Origin: Nucisporomicrobium flavum
GTDB lineage: Bacteria; Actinomycetota; Actinomycetes; Mycobacteriales; Micromonosporaceae
Length of the DNA: 64,000 nt
NCBI RefSeq assembly: GCF_016464385.1
Contig: NZ_JADMLH010000014.1
Location: 124,001 to 188,000 of the forward strand
Direction of reading: 5' to 3'
Part shown: one piece after another, positions 51,142-60,393 of the stretch
How positions within the stretch are numbered: position 1 is the stretch's first letter
Layout of the letters: the number at the start of each line of letters is the position of its first letter
Translations under genes and position numbers: made by a program
The notes under the pieces: model-generated
What the model saw: only the letters and a program-made list of their open reading frames with translations
Database searches by the model: none
Told to the model about the DNA's origin: nothing

Positions 51142-53430
51142 TCACCGGCTCATTTCGGCGTCCGGGACGCCTCGGTCCGCGCCGAAGAGCAGCTCGTCCA
51201 TGGCCGTCTCGGTCAGCGGTTCCGCGAAGTAGTACCCCTGCCCGAGCTCGCAGTTGCCGTCCGTCAGCTCGCTCAGCTGGCCGGCGTCCTCGATGCCCTC
51301 GGCCACGGTGGACAGGCTCAGGGCCTGGCCGAGCTGGATGATGCCGAGGGTCAGCGCCGCGGCGGCGGGCTCGTCGCCGACGTCGTCCACGAAGCTCTTG
51401 TCGATCTTGATGATGTCGACCGGGAAACGGCGCAGGTACGCCAGCGACGAGTAGCCGGTGCCGAAGTCGTCGATCGCGAGCCGGACGCCCAGCTCCTTGA
51501 TCTGCTCGAGCTGGCGTAGCGTCGACGTGCGGTGGTCGACGAGCAGCGACTCGGTCAGCTCCACCACCAGGCAGCTCGCCGGCAGGCCGCTGTTGTGCAG
51601 CGCCGAGGAGACGACGGCCGGGAGGTCCGGCTGGTCGAGCTGGACCGCGGACATGTTGACGCTGACGCTCAGCGCACGGCCGTCGGCGCGCTTGGCGTTC
51701 CAGGCGGCGACCTGGCGGCACGCCTCACGCAGCACCCATTCGCCGATGGGGACGATCATCCCGGTCTCCTCGGCGAGCGGGATGAAGTCGAGCGGCGGGA
51801 TGATGCCGCGCTCGGGGTGCAGCCAGCGCACGAGCGCCTCGAGGCCGATGATCTCGCCGGTCCGCAGGTGCACGATCGGCTGGTAGCGCAGCTGGAACTC
51901 GTGGCGGACGACCGCCCGCCGCAGGTCCGCCTCCAGCTGCAGGCCGGCCTGGAACGACGCCTGCATCGCCGGCTCGAAGACCTCCAGGCGGTCCTTGCCG
52001 TGCTTCTTGGCCTGGTACATGGCGAGGTCCGCCTGCACCATCAGCTCCTGCGCGTCCTCGACCCCGGCGGCCGGCTGGTACGCGATCCCGATGCTGCAGC
52101 TGACGTACGTCTCCTTGCCGGCCAGCTCGAACGGCTCGCGCAGGGCCTGCAGGATCCGCTCGGCCACCGGTAGGGCCTCCGTCACGCCGTGTGCCATCGG
52201 CAGCAGCACCGCGAACTCGTCGCCGCCCAGCCGCGCCGCGGTGTCGGCGGACCGCAGGCAGGCGGTGATCCGTTCGGCCACGCCGACGAGCAGCTGGTCG
52301 CCGGCCGCGTGACCGAGGGAGTCGTTGACCACCTTGAACCGGTCGAGGTCGACGAAGAGGACGGCGACGCCGGCGCCGGCCTCGGACGCGGCGATGAAGG
52401 CCCGTTCGAGGCGGGTGAGGAACAGCGCCCGGCTGGCGAGCCCGGTGAGCGAGTCGTGGAACGCCTGGTTCATCGCCTCGAGGGTCTGCGCGTCGGTCAG
52501 CGCCAGGCTGACGTGCTCGGCGAACGCGCGGAGGATGTCCTGCGCCGGCTTGTCCCACTCGCGCGGCGCGGTGTACGTGCCGACGGTCAGGCAGCCCATC
52601 ACCGTGCCGTTCTCGTGCACCGGCACCGCCATGACGGCCTTCATGTGGGACCGGACGACCTCGGGGATCGCGATCGGGCAGTTCTCGTAGTCCTCGACCA
52701 TGACCAGCTCGTCGCCCATCACCGCGAGCCCTGCGACGCCGGCCGAGGGCAGCGGTACGCGGTGCATGCGGGGCAGGATGTCAGGCGCGAAGCCGACGCT
52801 GGAGACCATCGTGCCGACCGAGGGGTCGTCGCGTTCCAGCAGGTTGAGCGAGGCCATCTCGACGCCGAGCAGGTCCGCGGCGGAGGTGGTGATGGAGTCG
52901 AGGATGTGCTGCAGGGGCGCGCGCCGGGCGATCAGCCGCTGGACGCCGGTGAGGTGGTCGAAGAACCGCTGCCGCTCGTGCAGCGTGGCGGTGAGGCGCC
53001 CGTTCTCCTCGGTCTGCAGGCGCTGGGCCGCCATGACGTGCAGGGTCTGCAGGCTGAGCTCGAGGACGCGGGCCATGCCCCGCAGCAGGCACACCTCCTC
53101 GTCGGAGAAGGCGCCGCCGGCCCGGCCGAGCACCAGCAGCCCGGGTTCCGGACCGTCGACGGGCGCGTACGCGACGGCGTACGAGGTGTCGCCGAGCTCG
53201 AGCTCCGCGCGGTGACCGGCGGCGATCTCCTTGAGGGCGGTGACGGGTACGTGCCCGGCTGCCGGCCCGACGGAGGCGACCACGCCGGCGTCCATGGTGA
53301 GCACGGCGAAGTCCGCGCTGAGGGCACGCGCGGCGCACTCCACGGCTGCGTACTGCGCCGCGGGTCCGTCCGGTCGGTCGGCGACCGCTGAGAGGAACGC
53401 CGTCAGTTGCCGGGTTGCGAGCATGCCCAT
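51142..53430 (-). CDS. GAF-GGDEF-EAL cyclic-di-GMP enzyme
   Basis: The 762-residue soluble protein has an N-terminal GAF-like region, a second GAF domain at about residues 165-320 (AADLLGVEMASLNLLERDDPS, MKAVMAVPVHENGTVMG), a GGDEF domain with intact RLGGDEF and an RSAD I-site, and an EAL domain with LEALVRW, VNMSAVQLD, ELTES, IDDFGTGYS, IKIDKSFV, AEGIE and GQGYY. Both catalytic sites look complete, so the net activity depends on regulation by the GAF ligands. The start ATG 53430 is chosen over ATG 53424 for its GGGG upstream. It lacks the membrane anchor of the copy at 39931-42231. Confidence 0.9.
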   Translation of the reverse strand: MGMLATRQLTAFLSAVADRPDGPAAQYAAVECAARALSADFAVLTMDAGVVASVGPAAGHVPVTALKEIAAGHRAELELGDTSYAVAYAPVDGPEPGLLVLGRAGGAFSDEEVCLLRGMARVLELSLQTLHVMAAQRLQTEENGRLTATLHERQRFFDHLTGVQRLIARRAPLQHILDSITTSAADLLGVEMASLNLLERDDPSVGTMVSSVGFAPDILPRMHRVPLPSAGVAGLAVMGDELVMVEDYENCPIAIPEVVRSHMKAVMAVPVHENGTVMGCLTVGTYTAPREWDKPAQDILRAFAEHVSLALTDAQTLEAMNQAFHDSLTGLASRALFLTRLERAFIAASEAGAGVAVLFVDLDRFKVVNDSLGHAAGDQLLVGVAERITACLRSADTAARLGGDEFAVLLPMAHGVTEALPVAERILQALREPFELAGKETYVSCSIGIAYQPAAGVEDAQELMVQADLAMYQAKKHGKDRLEVFEPAMQASFQAGLQLEADLRRAVVRHEFQLRYQPIVHLRTGEIIGLEALVRWLHPERGIIPPLDFIPLAEETGMIVPIGEWVLREACRQVAAWNAKRADGRALSVSVNMSAVQLDQPDLPAVVSSALHNSGLPASCLVVELTESLLVDHRTSTLRQLEQIKELGVRLAIDDFGTGYSSLAYLRRFPVDIIKIDKSFVDDVGDEPAAAALTLGIIQLGQALSLSTVAEGIEDAGQLSELTDGNCELGQGYYFAEPLTETAMDELLFGADRGVPDAEMSR

Positions 53431-53811
53431 GACCCCGTCTGTCGGTCCCGGGCCGGGGGAGCTGAGCGTTTTGCCGTGACCGTTTTGGTCAAGCGGTGCC
53501 GGCGCGGCGCCCGCGGACCGGCCGCTCGGCGGTTCCGAGGCCTTACTCACGCCCGAACACACACGCGCGGCGCTACCGAGCTCACACCCTCGGGCACGAA
53601 CCGGGCATCGTCCTCGACCATTCGGGCACGACTTTCGTCCGTTTTCGTCCGGCCGTGAGATGATATTGCGCGGGCCGGGGCCACACGTAATCGGGCAGAG
53701 ACCCACCGAATCACCGTGGCTTGTGATGGGGACCACACGTTTCCCCGGTGTTACAAATGGTCCACGGCAGGAGCGCTCACCTGCCGATACCGGTGGCGGC
53801 GGAGGTGCGCA
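53431..53811. promoter_or_regulatory. divergent region, GGDEF-EAL / DeoR
   Basis: This 381-base stretch separates divergent genes. It contains a direct repeat TCGGGCACGA at 53590-53599 and 53622-53631 (32 bases apart), and a TTTCGTCCG repeat near 53634-53651. These may be regulator sites, but no -35/-10 pair is clear. An in-frame ATG at 53716 could lengthen DeoR but lacks a ribosome binding site. No other gene is visible. Confidence 0.35.
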
Positions 53812-54573
53812 TTGAATGCGGAGGAGCGGCAGCATCAGATCGTCGCCCTGGCGCGGCGCCAAGGCGAGGTGGACGTCGCGAAACTCGCCGCCGAACTCGC
53901 CGTCTCCGCGGAAACCATTCGGCGCGACCTGAGGCTGCTGGAAAAGCACGGTCTGCTGCGGCGCACGCACGGCGGCGCCTATCCGGTGGAGACCGCGAAA
54001 TTCGAGACCGATCTCGCCATCCGTACCACCCGTGGGGTTCCGGAGAAGCGACGTATCGCCGCCGCGGCCGCCGCCCTGCTGGGTGACGCCGAGACCATCT
54101 TCATCGACGAGGGCTTCACGCCGCAGCTGATCGCCGAGGCGCTGCCCACCGACCGGCCGCTGACCATCGTGACCGCCTCGCTCAACACCGCGGCCTGGCT
54201 GTCCACCAACACCCCGGTCACCGTGCTGCTGCTGGGCGGGCGGGTCCGCGGCCGCACGCTGGCCACGGTCGACCACTGGGCCAGCACCATGCTGGCGGGC
54301 TTCGTGATCGACCTGGCCTTCGTCGGCGCCAACGGCATCTCCCGCGAGGTCGGGCTGACCACCCCGGACCCGGCCGTCGCCGACGTGAAGGCACAGGCGG
54401 TACGGGCCGCCCGCCGCCGCATTTTCGCCGGCCTGCACACGAAATTCGGCGTACGGACCTTCTGCCGTTTTGCCGAGGTATCCGATTTCGAGTCACTGGT
54501 CACGGACACCGGTCTGCCGGCGTCCGAGGCGCACCGCTATTCACGACTCGGTCCTCAGGTGATCCGGGTCTAG
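53812..54573 (+). CDS. DeoR-family sugar-operon regulator
   Basis: The 253-residue protein has the DeoR helix-turn-helix at the N-terminus (RQHQIVALARRQGEVDVAKLAAELAVSAETIRRDLRLLEKHGLLRRTHGGA) and the DeoRC sugar-phosphate sensing domain after it (IFIDEGFT, IVTASLNTA, LLGGRVRGRT, FVGANGIS). The TTG at 53812 is taken as start because GGAGG lies six bases upstream at 53801-53805. It precedes the polyol ABC operon by 67 bases and very likely controls it in response to a phosphorylated sugar or polyol. Confidence 0.9.
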   Translation: MNAEERQHQIVALARRQGEVDVAKLAAELAVSAETIRRDLRLLEKHGLLRRTHGGAYPVETAKFETDLAIRTTRGVPEKRRIAAAAAALLGDAETIFIDEGFTPQLIAEALPTDRPLTIVTASLNTAAWLSTNTPVTVLLLGGRVRGRTLATVDHWASTMLAGFVIDLAFVGANGISREVGLTTPDPAVADVKAQAVRAARRRIFAGLHTKFGVRTFCRFAEVSDFESLVTDTGLPASEAHRYSRLGPQVIRV

Positions 54574-54591
54574 AGAACCTCGAGAAGAAAA

Positions 54592-54607
54592 GCACCGTAA
54601 TCGGTGC
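54592..54607. promoter_or_regulatory. inverted repeat upstream of polyol operon
   Basis: GCACCG and CGGTGC flank TAAT, giving a 16-base dyad 33 bases before the binding-protein start. It could be the DeoR operator or a weak hairpin in the leader. Confidence 0.4.
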
Positions 54608-54640
54608 GGCTCACGCATGTCCTAAAACGGAGGATCCGTC

Positions 54641-56005
54641 GTGCAGAAACCAGGGAAGAAGCTTTCGATACTGATTGCGGGGGCGACCGCGGGCGCGCTG
54701 GCGCTCTCCGGGTGCTCCGGCGCCGGCGGCTCGTCCGGCAGCGGTGATTCCGCGGACAACACCATCACCGCGCTGATGGTCGGCAACCCGCAGATGGAGG
54801 ACATCCAGAAGCTGACCGCCGACAACTTCACCAAGCAGACCGGCATCACGGTGAAGTTCACGATCCTCCCGGAGAACGAGCTGCGCGACAAGGTCACGCA
54901 GGACGTCGCCAACCAGGGCGGGCAGTACGACGTCGCGACGGTGGGCGCGTACGAGGTGCCGATCTGGGCCAAGAACGGCTGGCTGCACGAGCTGTCGACG
55001 CAGGCCGGCGCGGACCCGAAGTACGACTCCGCGGACCTGATCAAGCCGATGGTCCAGTCGCTGACCGGCGACGACGGCAAGATGTATGCGGCGCCCTTCT
55101 ACGGCGAGTCGTCGTTCCTCATGTACAACAAGGAGATGTTCGAGGCCAAGGGCCTCACGATGCCGGAGAAGCCGACGTGGGCCCAGGTCGCCGACTTCGC
55201 GCAGAAGCTCAACGACAAGAACAAGGGCGTGGCCGGCATCTGCCTGCGCGGCCTGCCGGGCTGGGGTGAGCTCTTCGCCCCGCTGACCACCGTGGTGAAC
55301 ACGTACGGCGGCACCTGGTTCGAGAAGGACTGGACGCCGAAGGTCAACTCGCCCGAGTTCAAGGAGGCCACGAACTTCTACGTCAACCTCGTCAAGCAGT
55401 ACGGCGAGTCGGGCGCCCCGCAGGCCGGCTTCACCGAGTGCCTGAACACCTTCGGCCAGGGCAAGGCCGCCATGTGGTACGACGCCACCTCGGCCGCCGG
55501 CACGCTCGAGGACCCCAAGGCCTCCAAGGTCGCCGGCAAGGTCGGCTACGCGTACGCGCCGGTGAACAAGACCGAGTACTCCGGCTGGCTGTGGACCTGG
55601 GCGTGGGCCATGCCGAAGACCACCAAGAAGTCCGACGCCGCCTGGAAGTTCATCTCCTGGGCCACCAGCAAGGACTACGAGCAGCTCGTCGGCAAGAACC
55701 TCGGCTGGTCCCGGGTGCCCTCCGGCAAGCGCACGTCGACGTACTCGATCCCGGAGTACAAGGAGTCGGCGAAGGCGTTCGCGGACGTGACCCTCGGCTC
55801 CATCGAGCACGCCAACCCGCAGAACCCCGGCGTGCAGCCGCGGCCGGCGCTGGGCGTGCAGTTCGTCGGCATCCCCGAGTTCGCCGACCTGGGCACGAAG
55901 GTGTCGCAGGAGGTCAGCGCGGCGATCGCGGGCAGCAGCTCGGTCGACAAGGCCCTGACGGACGGTCAGAAGCTCGCCGAGGACGTGGCGAAGAACTACA
56001 AGTAG
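54641..56005 (+). CDS. polyol ABC transporter substrate-binding lipoprotein (SmoE-like)
   Basis: The 454-residue protein begins with a basic start and hydrophobic signal ending in LALSGCSGAGG, a clear lipobox, so it is anchored outside the membrane. The mature part is an extracellular solute-binding protein of the sugar/polyol class (ITALMVGNPQMEDIQKL, YDVATVGAYEVPIWAKNGWL, FLMYNKEMFEAKGLTMPEKPTW, WTWAWAMPKTTKKSDAAWKFISWATSK). GGAGG eight bases before the GTG fits. Similar proteins bind sorbitol or mannitol, consistent with the dehydrogenase at the operon end. A strong hairpin follows the stop. Confidence 0.9.
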   Translation: MQKPGKKLSILIAGATAGALALSGCSGAGGSSGSGDSADNTITALMVGNPQMEDIQKLTADNFTKQTGITVKFTILPENELRDKVTQDVANQGGQYDVATVGAYEVPIWAKNGWLHELSTQAGADPKYDSADLIKPMVQSLTGDDGKMYAAPFYGESSFLMYNKEMFEAKGLTMPEKPTWAQVADFAQKLNDKNKGVAGICLRGLPGWGELFAPLTTVVNTYGGTWFEKDWTPKVNSPEFKEATNFYVNLVKQYGESGAPQAGFTECLNTFGQGKAAMWYDATSAAGTLEDPKASKVAGKVGYAYAPVNKTEYSGWLWTWAWAMPKTTKKSDAAWKFISWATSKDYEQLVGKNLGWSRVPSGKRTSTYSIPEYKESAKAFADVTLGSIEHANPQNPGVQPRPALGVQFVGIPEFADLGTKVSQEVSAAIAGSSSVDKALTDGQKLAEDVAKNYK

Positions 56006-56010
56006 CGCGC

Positions 56011-56043
56011 ACGGGGGCGCCGCGCATCGTGCGGCGCCCCCGT
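56011..56043 (+). terminator. strong hairpin between binding protein and permease genes
   Basis: ACGGGGGCGCCGC (56011-56023) pairs with GCGGCGCCCCCGT (56031-56043), a 13-base perfect stem starting six bases after the stop. Within an operon it probably attenuates transcription or protects mRNA, giving more binding protein than permease. Confidence 0.7.
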
Positions 56044-56106
56044 CCAACCATCCCGCCACCACCCACAACCTGACTGAAGGCCACATCCCTACCGGAAGGC
56101 CGACCA

Positions 56107-57036
56107 ATGACCGACGTCATCACTCGGACGGACCCGGAGCCGGAGGCCCCGGTGGCGCCCGTGAAGGGCGGCGCCAAGGAGCGCTGGGTCCGCCGGGCGC
56201 CGCTGCTGCCCGCCCTGATCTTCGCCATCGTCGTGACCCAGGTGCCGTTCCTGGTCACCATCTACCTGTCCACGCTGGACTGGAACGCGCTGCGCCCGGG
56301 CGACCGCCCGTTCGTGGGCGTGGACAACTACGTCACCGTGCTGACCGACACGCGGCTGCGGTCGGCGCTGCTCAACACCGTGCTGCTGACCGCCGGCGCG
56401 GTGATCTTCTCGATGATCCTCGGGCTGGCCCTGGCCGTCCTGCTGGACCGCAAGTTCGTCGGCCGGTCCGTGGTCCGCACGCTGCTGATCACGCCGTTCC
56501 TGGTGATGCCGATCGCCGCGGCGCTGCTGTGGAAGCACGCGATCTACAACCCGGCGTACGGCCTCATCAACGGCCTCTTCGGCGGCTCGACGGACTGGAT
56601 CTCGTCGTACCCGAAGGCGGCGGTCATCACCACGCTGGTGTGGCAGTGGACGCCGTTCATGATGCTGATCCTGCTCGCCGGGCTGCAGTCGCAGAGCGAG
56701 GAGGTGCTGGAGGCGGCGCGCGTCGACGGCGCCAACGCGTGGCAGATCTTCGTCAAGATGACGCTGCCGCACCTGCGTCAGTACCTCGAGCTGGGCGCTC
56801 TGCTCGGCTCGATCTACCTGGTCAACACGTTCGACGCGGTCTTCAGCATCACCCAGGGCGGCCCCGGGTCGGCGACCACGAACCTGCCCTACGAGATCTA
56901 CCTGACCACGTTCCGCAAGTTCGAGTACGGCGAGGCGTCGGCGGCCGGCGTGATCGTGGTGATCCTGACGATCATCGTGGCGACGTTCGCCCTGCGCGTC
57001 ATCTCGAGCCTGTTCCGGATGGAGGAGAGCCGATGA
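56107..57036 (+). CDS. polyol ABC transporter permease 1
   Basis: The 309-residue membrane protein has six helices and the MalF/UgpA-type permease loop EAARVDGANAWQIFVKMTLPHLRQYL that contacts the ATPase. The N-terminal 30 residues are cytosolic. It overlaps the second permease gene (ATGA). With the binding protein it forms a CUT1-type importer; no ATPase gene lies in the operon, so a shared MsiK-type ATPase is expected, as in other actinobacteria. Confidence 0.92.
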   Translation: MTDVITRTDPEPEAPVAPVKGGAKERWVRRAPLLPALIFAIVVTQVPFLVTIYLSTLDWNALRPGDRPFVGVDNYVTVLTDTRLRSALLNTVLLTAGAVIFSMILGLALAVLLDRKFVGRSVVRTLLITPFLVMPIAAALLWKHAIYNPAYGLINGLFGGSTDWISSYPKAAVITTLVWQWTPFMMLILLAGLQSQSEEVLEAARVDGANAWQIFVKMTLPHLRQYLELGALLGSIYLVNTFDAVFSITQGGPGSATTNLPYEIYLTTFRKFEYGEASAAGVIVVILTIIVATFALRVISSLFRMEESR

Positions 57037-57869
57037 CCACGCTCGCCGCGCCCGCGAAGCGCCGGCTGGCCAACTCGGTCTGGGGGGTCGTGGCCTGGGT
57101 CGCGGGGATCGTCTTCGTGTTCCCGGTGATCTGGATGGTGCTGACCAGCTTCAAGCAGGAGCAGGACGCCGCCAGCAACCCGCCGACCTGGGTGTTCACG
57201 CCGACGCTCGACCAGTACGCCGCGGTCTTCGACCGCAACATCACGCCGTTCCTGCTGAACTCGCTGATGGCCAGCGTCTTCTCCACGCTCTTCGTGATCG
57301 TGCTGGCCACGCCGGCCGCGTACGCGTTGTCGCTGCGCCCGGTCGCGAAGTGGACCGACGTGCTGTTCTTCTTCATCTCCACCAAGATGATGCCCGCGGT
57401 CGCCGCGCTGCTGCCGGTGTACCTACTGGTCAAGAACCTGGGCATGCTCGACAACGTGTGGACCATGGTCGTCCTCTACACATCGATGAACCTGCCGCTC
57501 GCGGTCTGGATGATGCGTTCGTTCCTGCTGGAGGTGCCGCGCGAGGTGCTGGAGGCGGGCGAGGTGGACGGCGCCGGCCTGCTCACCTCGATCCGGAAGA
57601 TCATCCTGCCGATCGTCTCGCCGGGCCTGGCCGCGACGGCGCTCATCTGTTTCATCTTCGCCTGGAACGAGTTCTTCCTGGCGGTGAACCTGACCGCGAC
57701 GAACGCGGGTACCTCGCCGATCTTCCTGGTCGGCTTCATCTCCTCCGAGGGCCTGTTCCTCGCCCGGCTCTGCGCCGCGGCGACGCTGCTCTCGCTGCCG
57801 GTGCTCATCGCCGGCTGGCTGGCGCAGAACAAGCTGGTCCGAGGTCTGTCGATGGGAGCGGTGAAGTGA
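57033..57869 (+). CDS. polyol ABC transporter permease 2
   Basis: The 278-residue MalG-type permease has six helices and the ATPase-contact loop EAGEVDGAGLLTSIRKIILPIVSPG. The end reads WLAQNKLVRGLSMGAVK, usual for sugar permeases. The gene overlaps permease 1 and the dehydrogenase gene, by four bases each. It is the partner of permease 1 in the CUT1 importer. Confidence 0.92.
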   Translation: MTTLAAPAKRRLANSVWGVVAWVAGIVFVFPVIWMVLTSFKQEQDAASNPPTWVFTPTLDQYAAVFDRNITPFLLNSLMASVFSTLFVIVLATPAAYALSLRPVAKWTDVLFFFISTKMMPAVAALLPVYLLVKNLGMLDNVWTMVVLYTSMNLPLAVWMMRSFLLEVPREVLEAGEVDGAGLLTSIRKIILPIVSPGLAATALICFIFAWNEFFLAVNLTATNAGTSPIFLVGFISSEGLFLARLCAAATLLSLPVLIAGWLAQNKLVRGLSMGAVK

Positions 57870-58855
57870 AGGCAGCCGTCGTGGTCACTCCGGGGACGAT
57901 CGAGATCCAGGAGGTGCCGGACCCGGCGCCCGGGCCTCAGGACGTCGTGGTGCGCCCGGCCGCCGTGGGGATCTGCGGCACCGATCTGCACATCATGGAC
58001 GGCGAATTCGCGCCGGCCTTCCCGATCATCCCCGGGCACGAGTTCGCCGGGGAGATCGTGGCGGTGGGTGCCGAGGTCGCCGGGTACGACGTCGGTGACC
58101 AGGTCGCAGTCGATCCGTCGCTGTACTGCGGGCACTGCTACTACTGCAAGCGTGCCCGCGGCAACCAGTGCGAGAACTGGAACGCGATCGGCGTCTCCAA
58201 GTCCGGCGGGGCGGCCGAGTACGTCCTCGCCCCGATGGCCAACCTGTTCAAGCTGCCCGCGCACCTCGCGGCGAAGGACGCGGCGCTGATCGAGCCGCTG
58301 TCGTGTGCCGTACGCGGCTTCGACGTGCTGCCCCGGAACCTGGCCGACACGTTCCTCATCTACGGCTCGGGCACGATGGGCCTGATGATGATGGAGCTGG
58401 CGAAGCGGGCCGGCGCCGCCTCGGTGTCGATGGTGGACCTGAACCCGGCCCGGCTGGAGACGGCGAAGCGGCTGGGCTGCTCCGCCGCGGTGACGAGCGC
58501 CGACGAGCTCGACGCGCCGCGCGGGTGGGACGTGGTGATCGACTGCACCGGGGTGCCGGCCGCGATCAAGGACGGGCTCGGGCGGGTCGGGCGCGGCGGG
58601 ACGTTCCTGCAGTTCGGGGTGTCCGCGTACGACGCCCGCGTGGAGATCGAGCCGTACGAGATCTACCGGCGCGAGATCACCATCACCGGCTCGATGGCCG
58701 TGCTGCACAGCTTCGACCGGGCCGGCGAGCTGATGGCGTCCGGGCTGCTCGACCCGGAGGTGTTCGTCAGCCACCGCTTCCCGCTGGCGTCGTACGCCGA
58801 GGCGCTGGAGCAGTTCCGGGCGGGCGTCGGCCGCAAGATCCTGATCGAGCCCTGA
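57866..58855 (+). CDS. zinc-dependent polyol/alcohol dehydrogenase
   Basis: The 329-residue medium-chain dehydrogenase has the catalytic zinc ligands in GICGTDLHIMDG and PGHEFAGEI, the structural zinc Cys cluster CGHCYYCKRARGNQC, and the dinucleotide-binding YGSGTMGLMMMELAKRAG with acidic VDLNPARLE, indicating NAD. It should oxidise the imported polyol (for example sorbitol or a related alditol) to a ketose. Coupled to permease 2 by GTGA overlap; a terminator follows. Confidence 0.88.
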   Translation: MKAAVVVTPGTIEIQEVPDPAPGPQDVVVRPAAVGICGTDLHIMDGEFAPAFPIIPGHEFAGEIVAVGAEVAGYDVGDQVAVDPSLYCGHCYYCKRARGNQCENWNAIGVSKSGGAAEYVLAPMANLFKLPAHLAAKDAALIEPLSCAVRGFDVLPRNLADTFLIYGSGTMGLMMMELAKRAGAASVSMVDLNPARLETAKRLGCSAAVTSADELDAPRGWDVVIDCTGVPAAIKDGLGRVGRGGTFLQFGVSAYDARVEIEPYEIYRREITITGSMAVLHSFDRAGELMASGLLDPEVFVSHRFPLASYAEALEQFRAGVGRKILIEP

Positions 58856-58863
58856 GTCGCGGG

Positions 58864-58895
58864 CGTCGGCCGGCCCTGGCGGGGGCCGGCCGACG
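58864..58895 (+). terminator. terminator hairpin of polyol operon
   Basis: CGTCGGCCGGCCC (58864-58876) pairs with GGGCCGGCCGACG (58883-58895), a 13-base perfect stem with a 6-base loop nine bases after the stop, followed by TTCGTGCCATTCTTC. Confidence 0.8.
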
Positions 58896-58977
58896 TTCGT
58901 GCCATTCTTCTCACTATTAGTTAGTTACTCGTCACAAGACGTTGTCGGCGGCGCCCGCCATCGGGATCAATGGAGCG

Positions 58978-60393
58978 ATGTCTCCGCGACCCGCGCCGCT
59001 CGTGTTCTTCGCGCTCGCCACGGCGACCCCGCTGACGATCGTCTCCGCCGCCGTGCCGGGCGCGTACGCCGGCGGCGGCCCGCTCGCCCTCCCGCTGCTC
59101 TTCGCGGGTCTCGGCCTGCTGCTGCTCGCGGGCATCCCCGGGTACGCCCGCATGGCCCACCGCCTGCCGCACGCCGGCGCCCTGTCCGGTTTCGTCGCGC
59201 GAGGGCTCGGCCGCCCGTTCGGTGTCGGCGCGGGATGGCTGGCGCTGCTGTCGTACAACGCCCTGCAGATCGGGCTCTACGGCGTGGTCGGCGCGACCGC
59301 GGCCCCGCTGGTCCGGGCTCCCTGGTGGACGGTGGCGCTGGCGTGCTGGGCCGTGGTGGCCGTCTCCGGACTGGTCCGCGTCGAGGTCACGGCCTGGGCA
59401 TTGGCCGCGCTGGTGCTCGCCGAGATCGCGGTGATCTGCGGGTACGCCGTCGCGAACCTGCTCGACCCGCCCGGCGGGCGGCTGACCACGGCGGCTCTGG
59501 ACCCCGCGTACCTCGGTGTCTCCCGGCCGGTGCTCGGGCTGCTGCTGGTCGCCGGCGCGCTTGCCTTCGTGGGCTTCGAGACGACGGCCGCGTACAGCGA
59601 GGAAGTCCGCCCGCACCGCCGCATCGGCCGGGCGGCGGCCCTCTCGGTGCTCGTGCTGACCCTGCTGTACGCCGCCGCGAGCTGGGCGATGACCGTCGCC
59701 GCCGGGCCGGACCGGATCGCCGCCCGGGCCGCCGAGCGCGGGCCGGAACTGATCTTCGACCTGGCCGCCGCGCGTTTCGTGCCGGGTGCCGTCACGGCCG
59801 GCCGGATCGTGCTGGTGACCGGGCTGCTCGCCGCCATGCTGGCGCTGCACCACACGGTCGTCCGCTACCTCGTCGGGCTGGCCCGGGAGCGGGTGCTGCC
59901 CGCGGGCCTGTCCCGGGTGCGCCCCGCGTCGCTCACCCAGAGCCTCACCGCCGGGCTGGTCATCGCCGGCGGGGTGCTGGCCGGTCTGGGGCCGGTCGCA
60001 CCGCTCGGGCAGCGGCTCGCCCTCGGCGGCGGGCTCGGCGTCCTGCTCCTGCTCACCCTGGCGTCCCTGGCCACGCTGCTCTTTCTCAACCGCGATCCGG
60101 AGGGGGAGGGGTTCCTGCGCCGGTTCGTCTCGCCCGGCGTGTCGACCGTCGTGTTCGGAGCGCTCAGCTATCTGGCGTACCAGCACTTCCGGGAGCTGAT
60201 GATCGTGTCGGCCGCGGCGTTCGTGCTGGGGGTGGCGTACGCGCTCGTCCTGCGCGCGGTCCGCCCGGTCGTCTACGCCGGCATCGGCCTGGGCGGCCGG
60301 GCGGTCGTGGTGACCCCGCCGGCCGTGCCGGTGCCGCGTCCCCGGCTGCCCGGGGCGCACCGGCCGGAACGGGTCAAGCGCCTGGCCGGTTGA
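58978..60393 (+). CDS. APC-family amino-acid/polyamine permease
   Basis: The 471-residue protein has about twelve hydrophobic helices and the APC layout: an N-terminal VPGAYAGGGPLALPLLFAG segment near the usual G-rich helix 1 break, FVGFETTAAYSEEVRPHRRIGRA (the conserved loop between helices 6 and 7) and later NRDPEGEGFLRR. ATG 58978 has GGAG just upstream; a TTG at 58942 would add 12 unlikely residues. The substrate is probably an amino acid or amine; no neighbour indicates which. Its end overlaps the convergent hypothetical gene by 20 bases. Confidence 0.85.
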   Translation: MSPRPAPLVFFALATATPLTIVSAAVPGAYAGGGPLALPLLFAGLGLLLLAGIPGYARMAHRLPHAGALSGFVARGLGRPFGVGAGWLALLSYNALQIGLYGVVGATAAPLVRAPWWTVALACWAVVAVSGLVRVEVTAWALAALVLAEIAVICGYAVANLLDPPGGRLTTAALDPAYLGVSRPVLGLLLVAGALAFVGFETTAAYSEEVRPHRRIGRAAALSVLVLTLLYAAASWAMTVAAGPDRIAARAAERGPELIFDLAAARFVPGAVTAGRIVLVTGLLAAMLALHHTVVRYLVGLARERVLPAGLSRVRPASLTQSLTAGLVIAGGVLAGLGPVAPLGQRLALGGGLGVLLLLTLASLATLLFLNRDPEGEGFLRRFVSPGVSTVVFGALSYLAYQHFRELMIVSAAAFVLGVAYALVLRAVRPVVYAGIGLGGRAVVVTPPAVPVPRPRLPGAHRPERVKRLAG

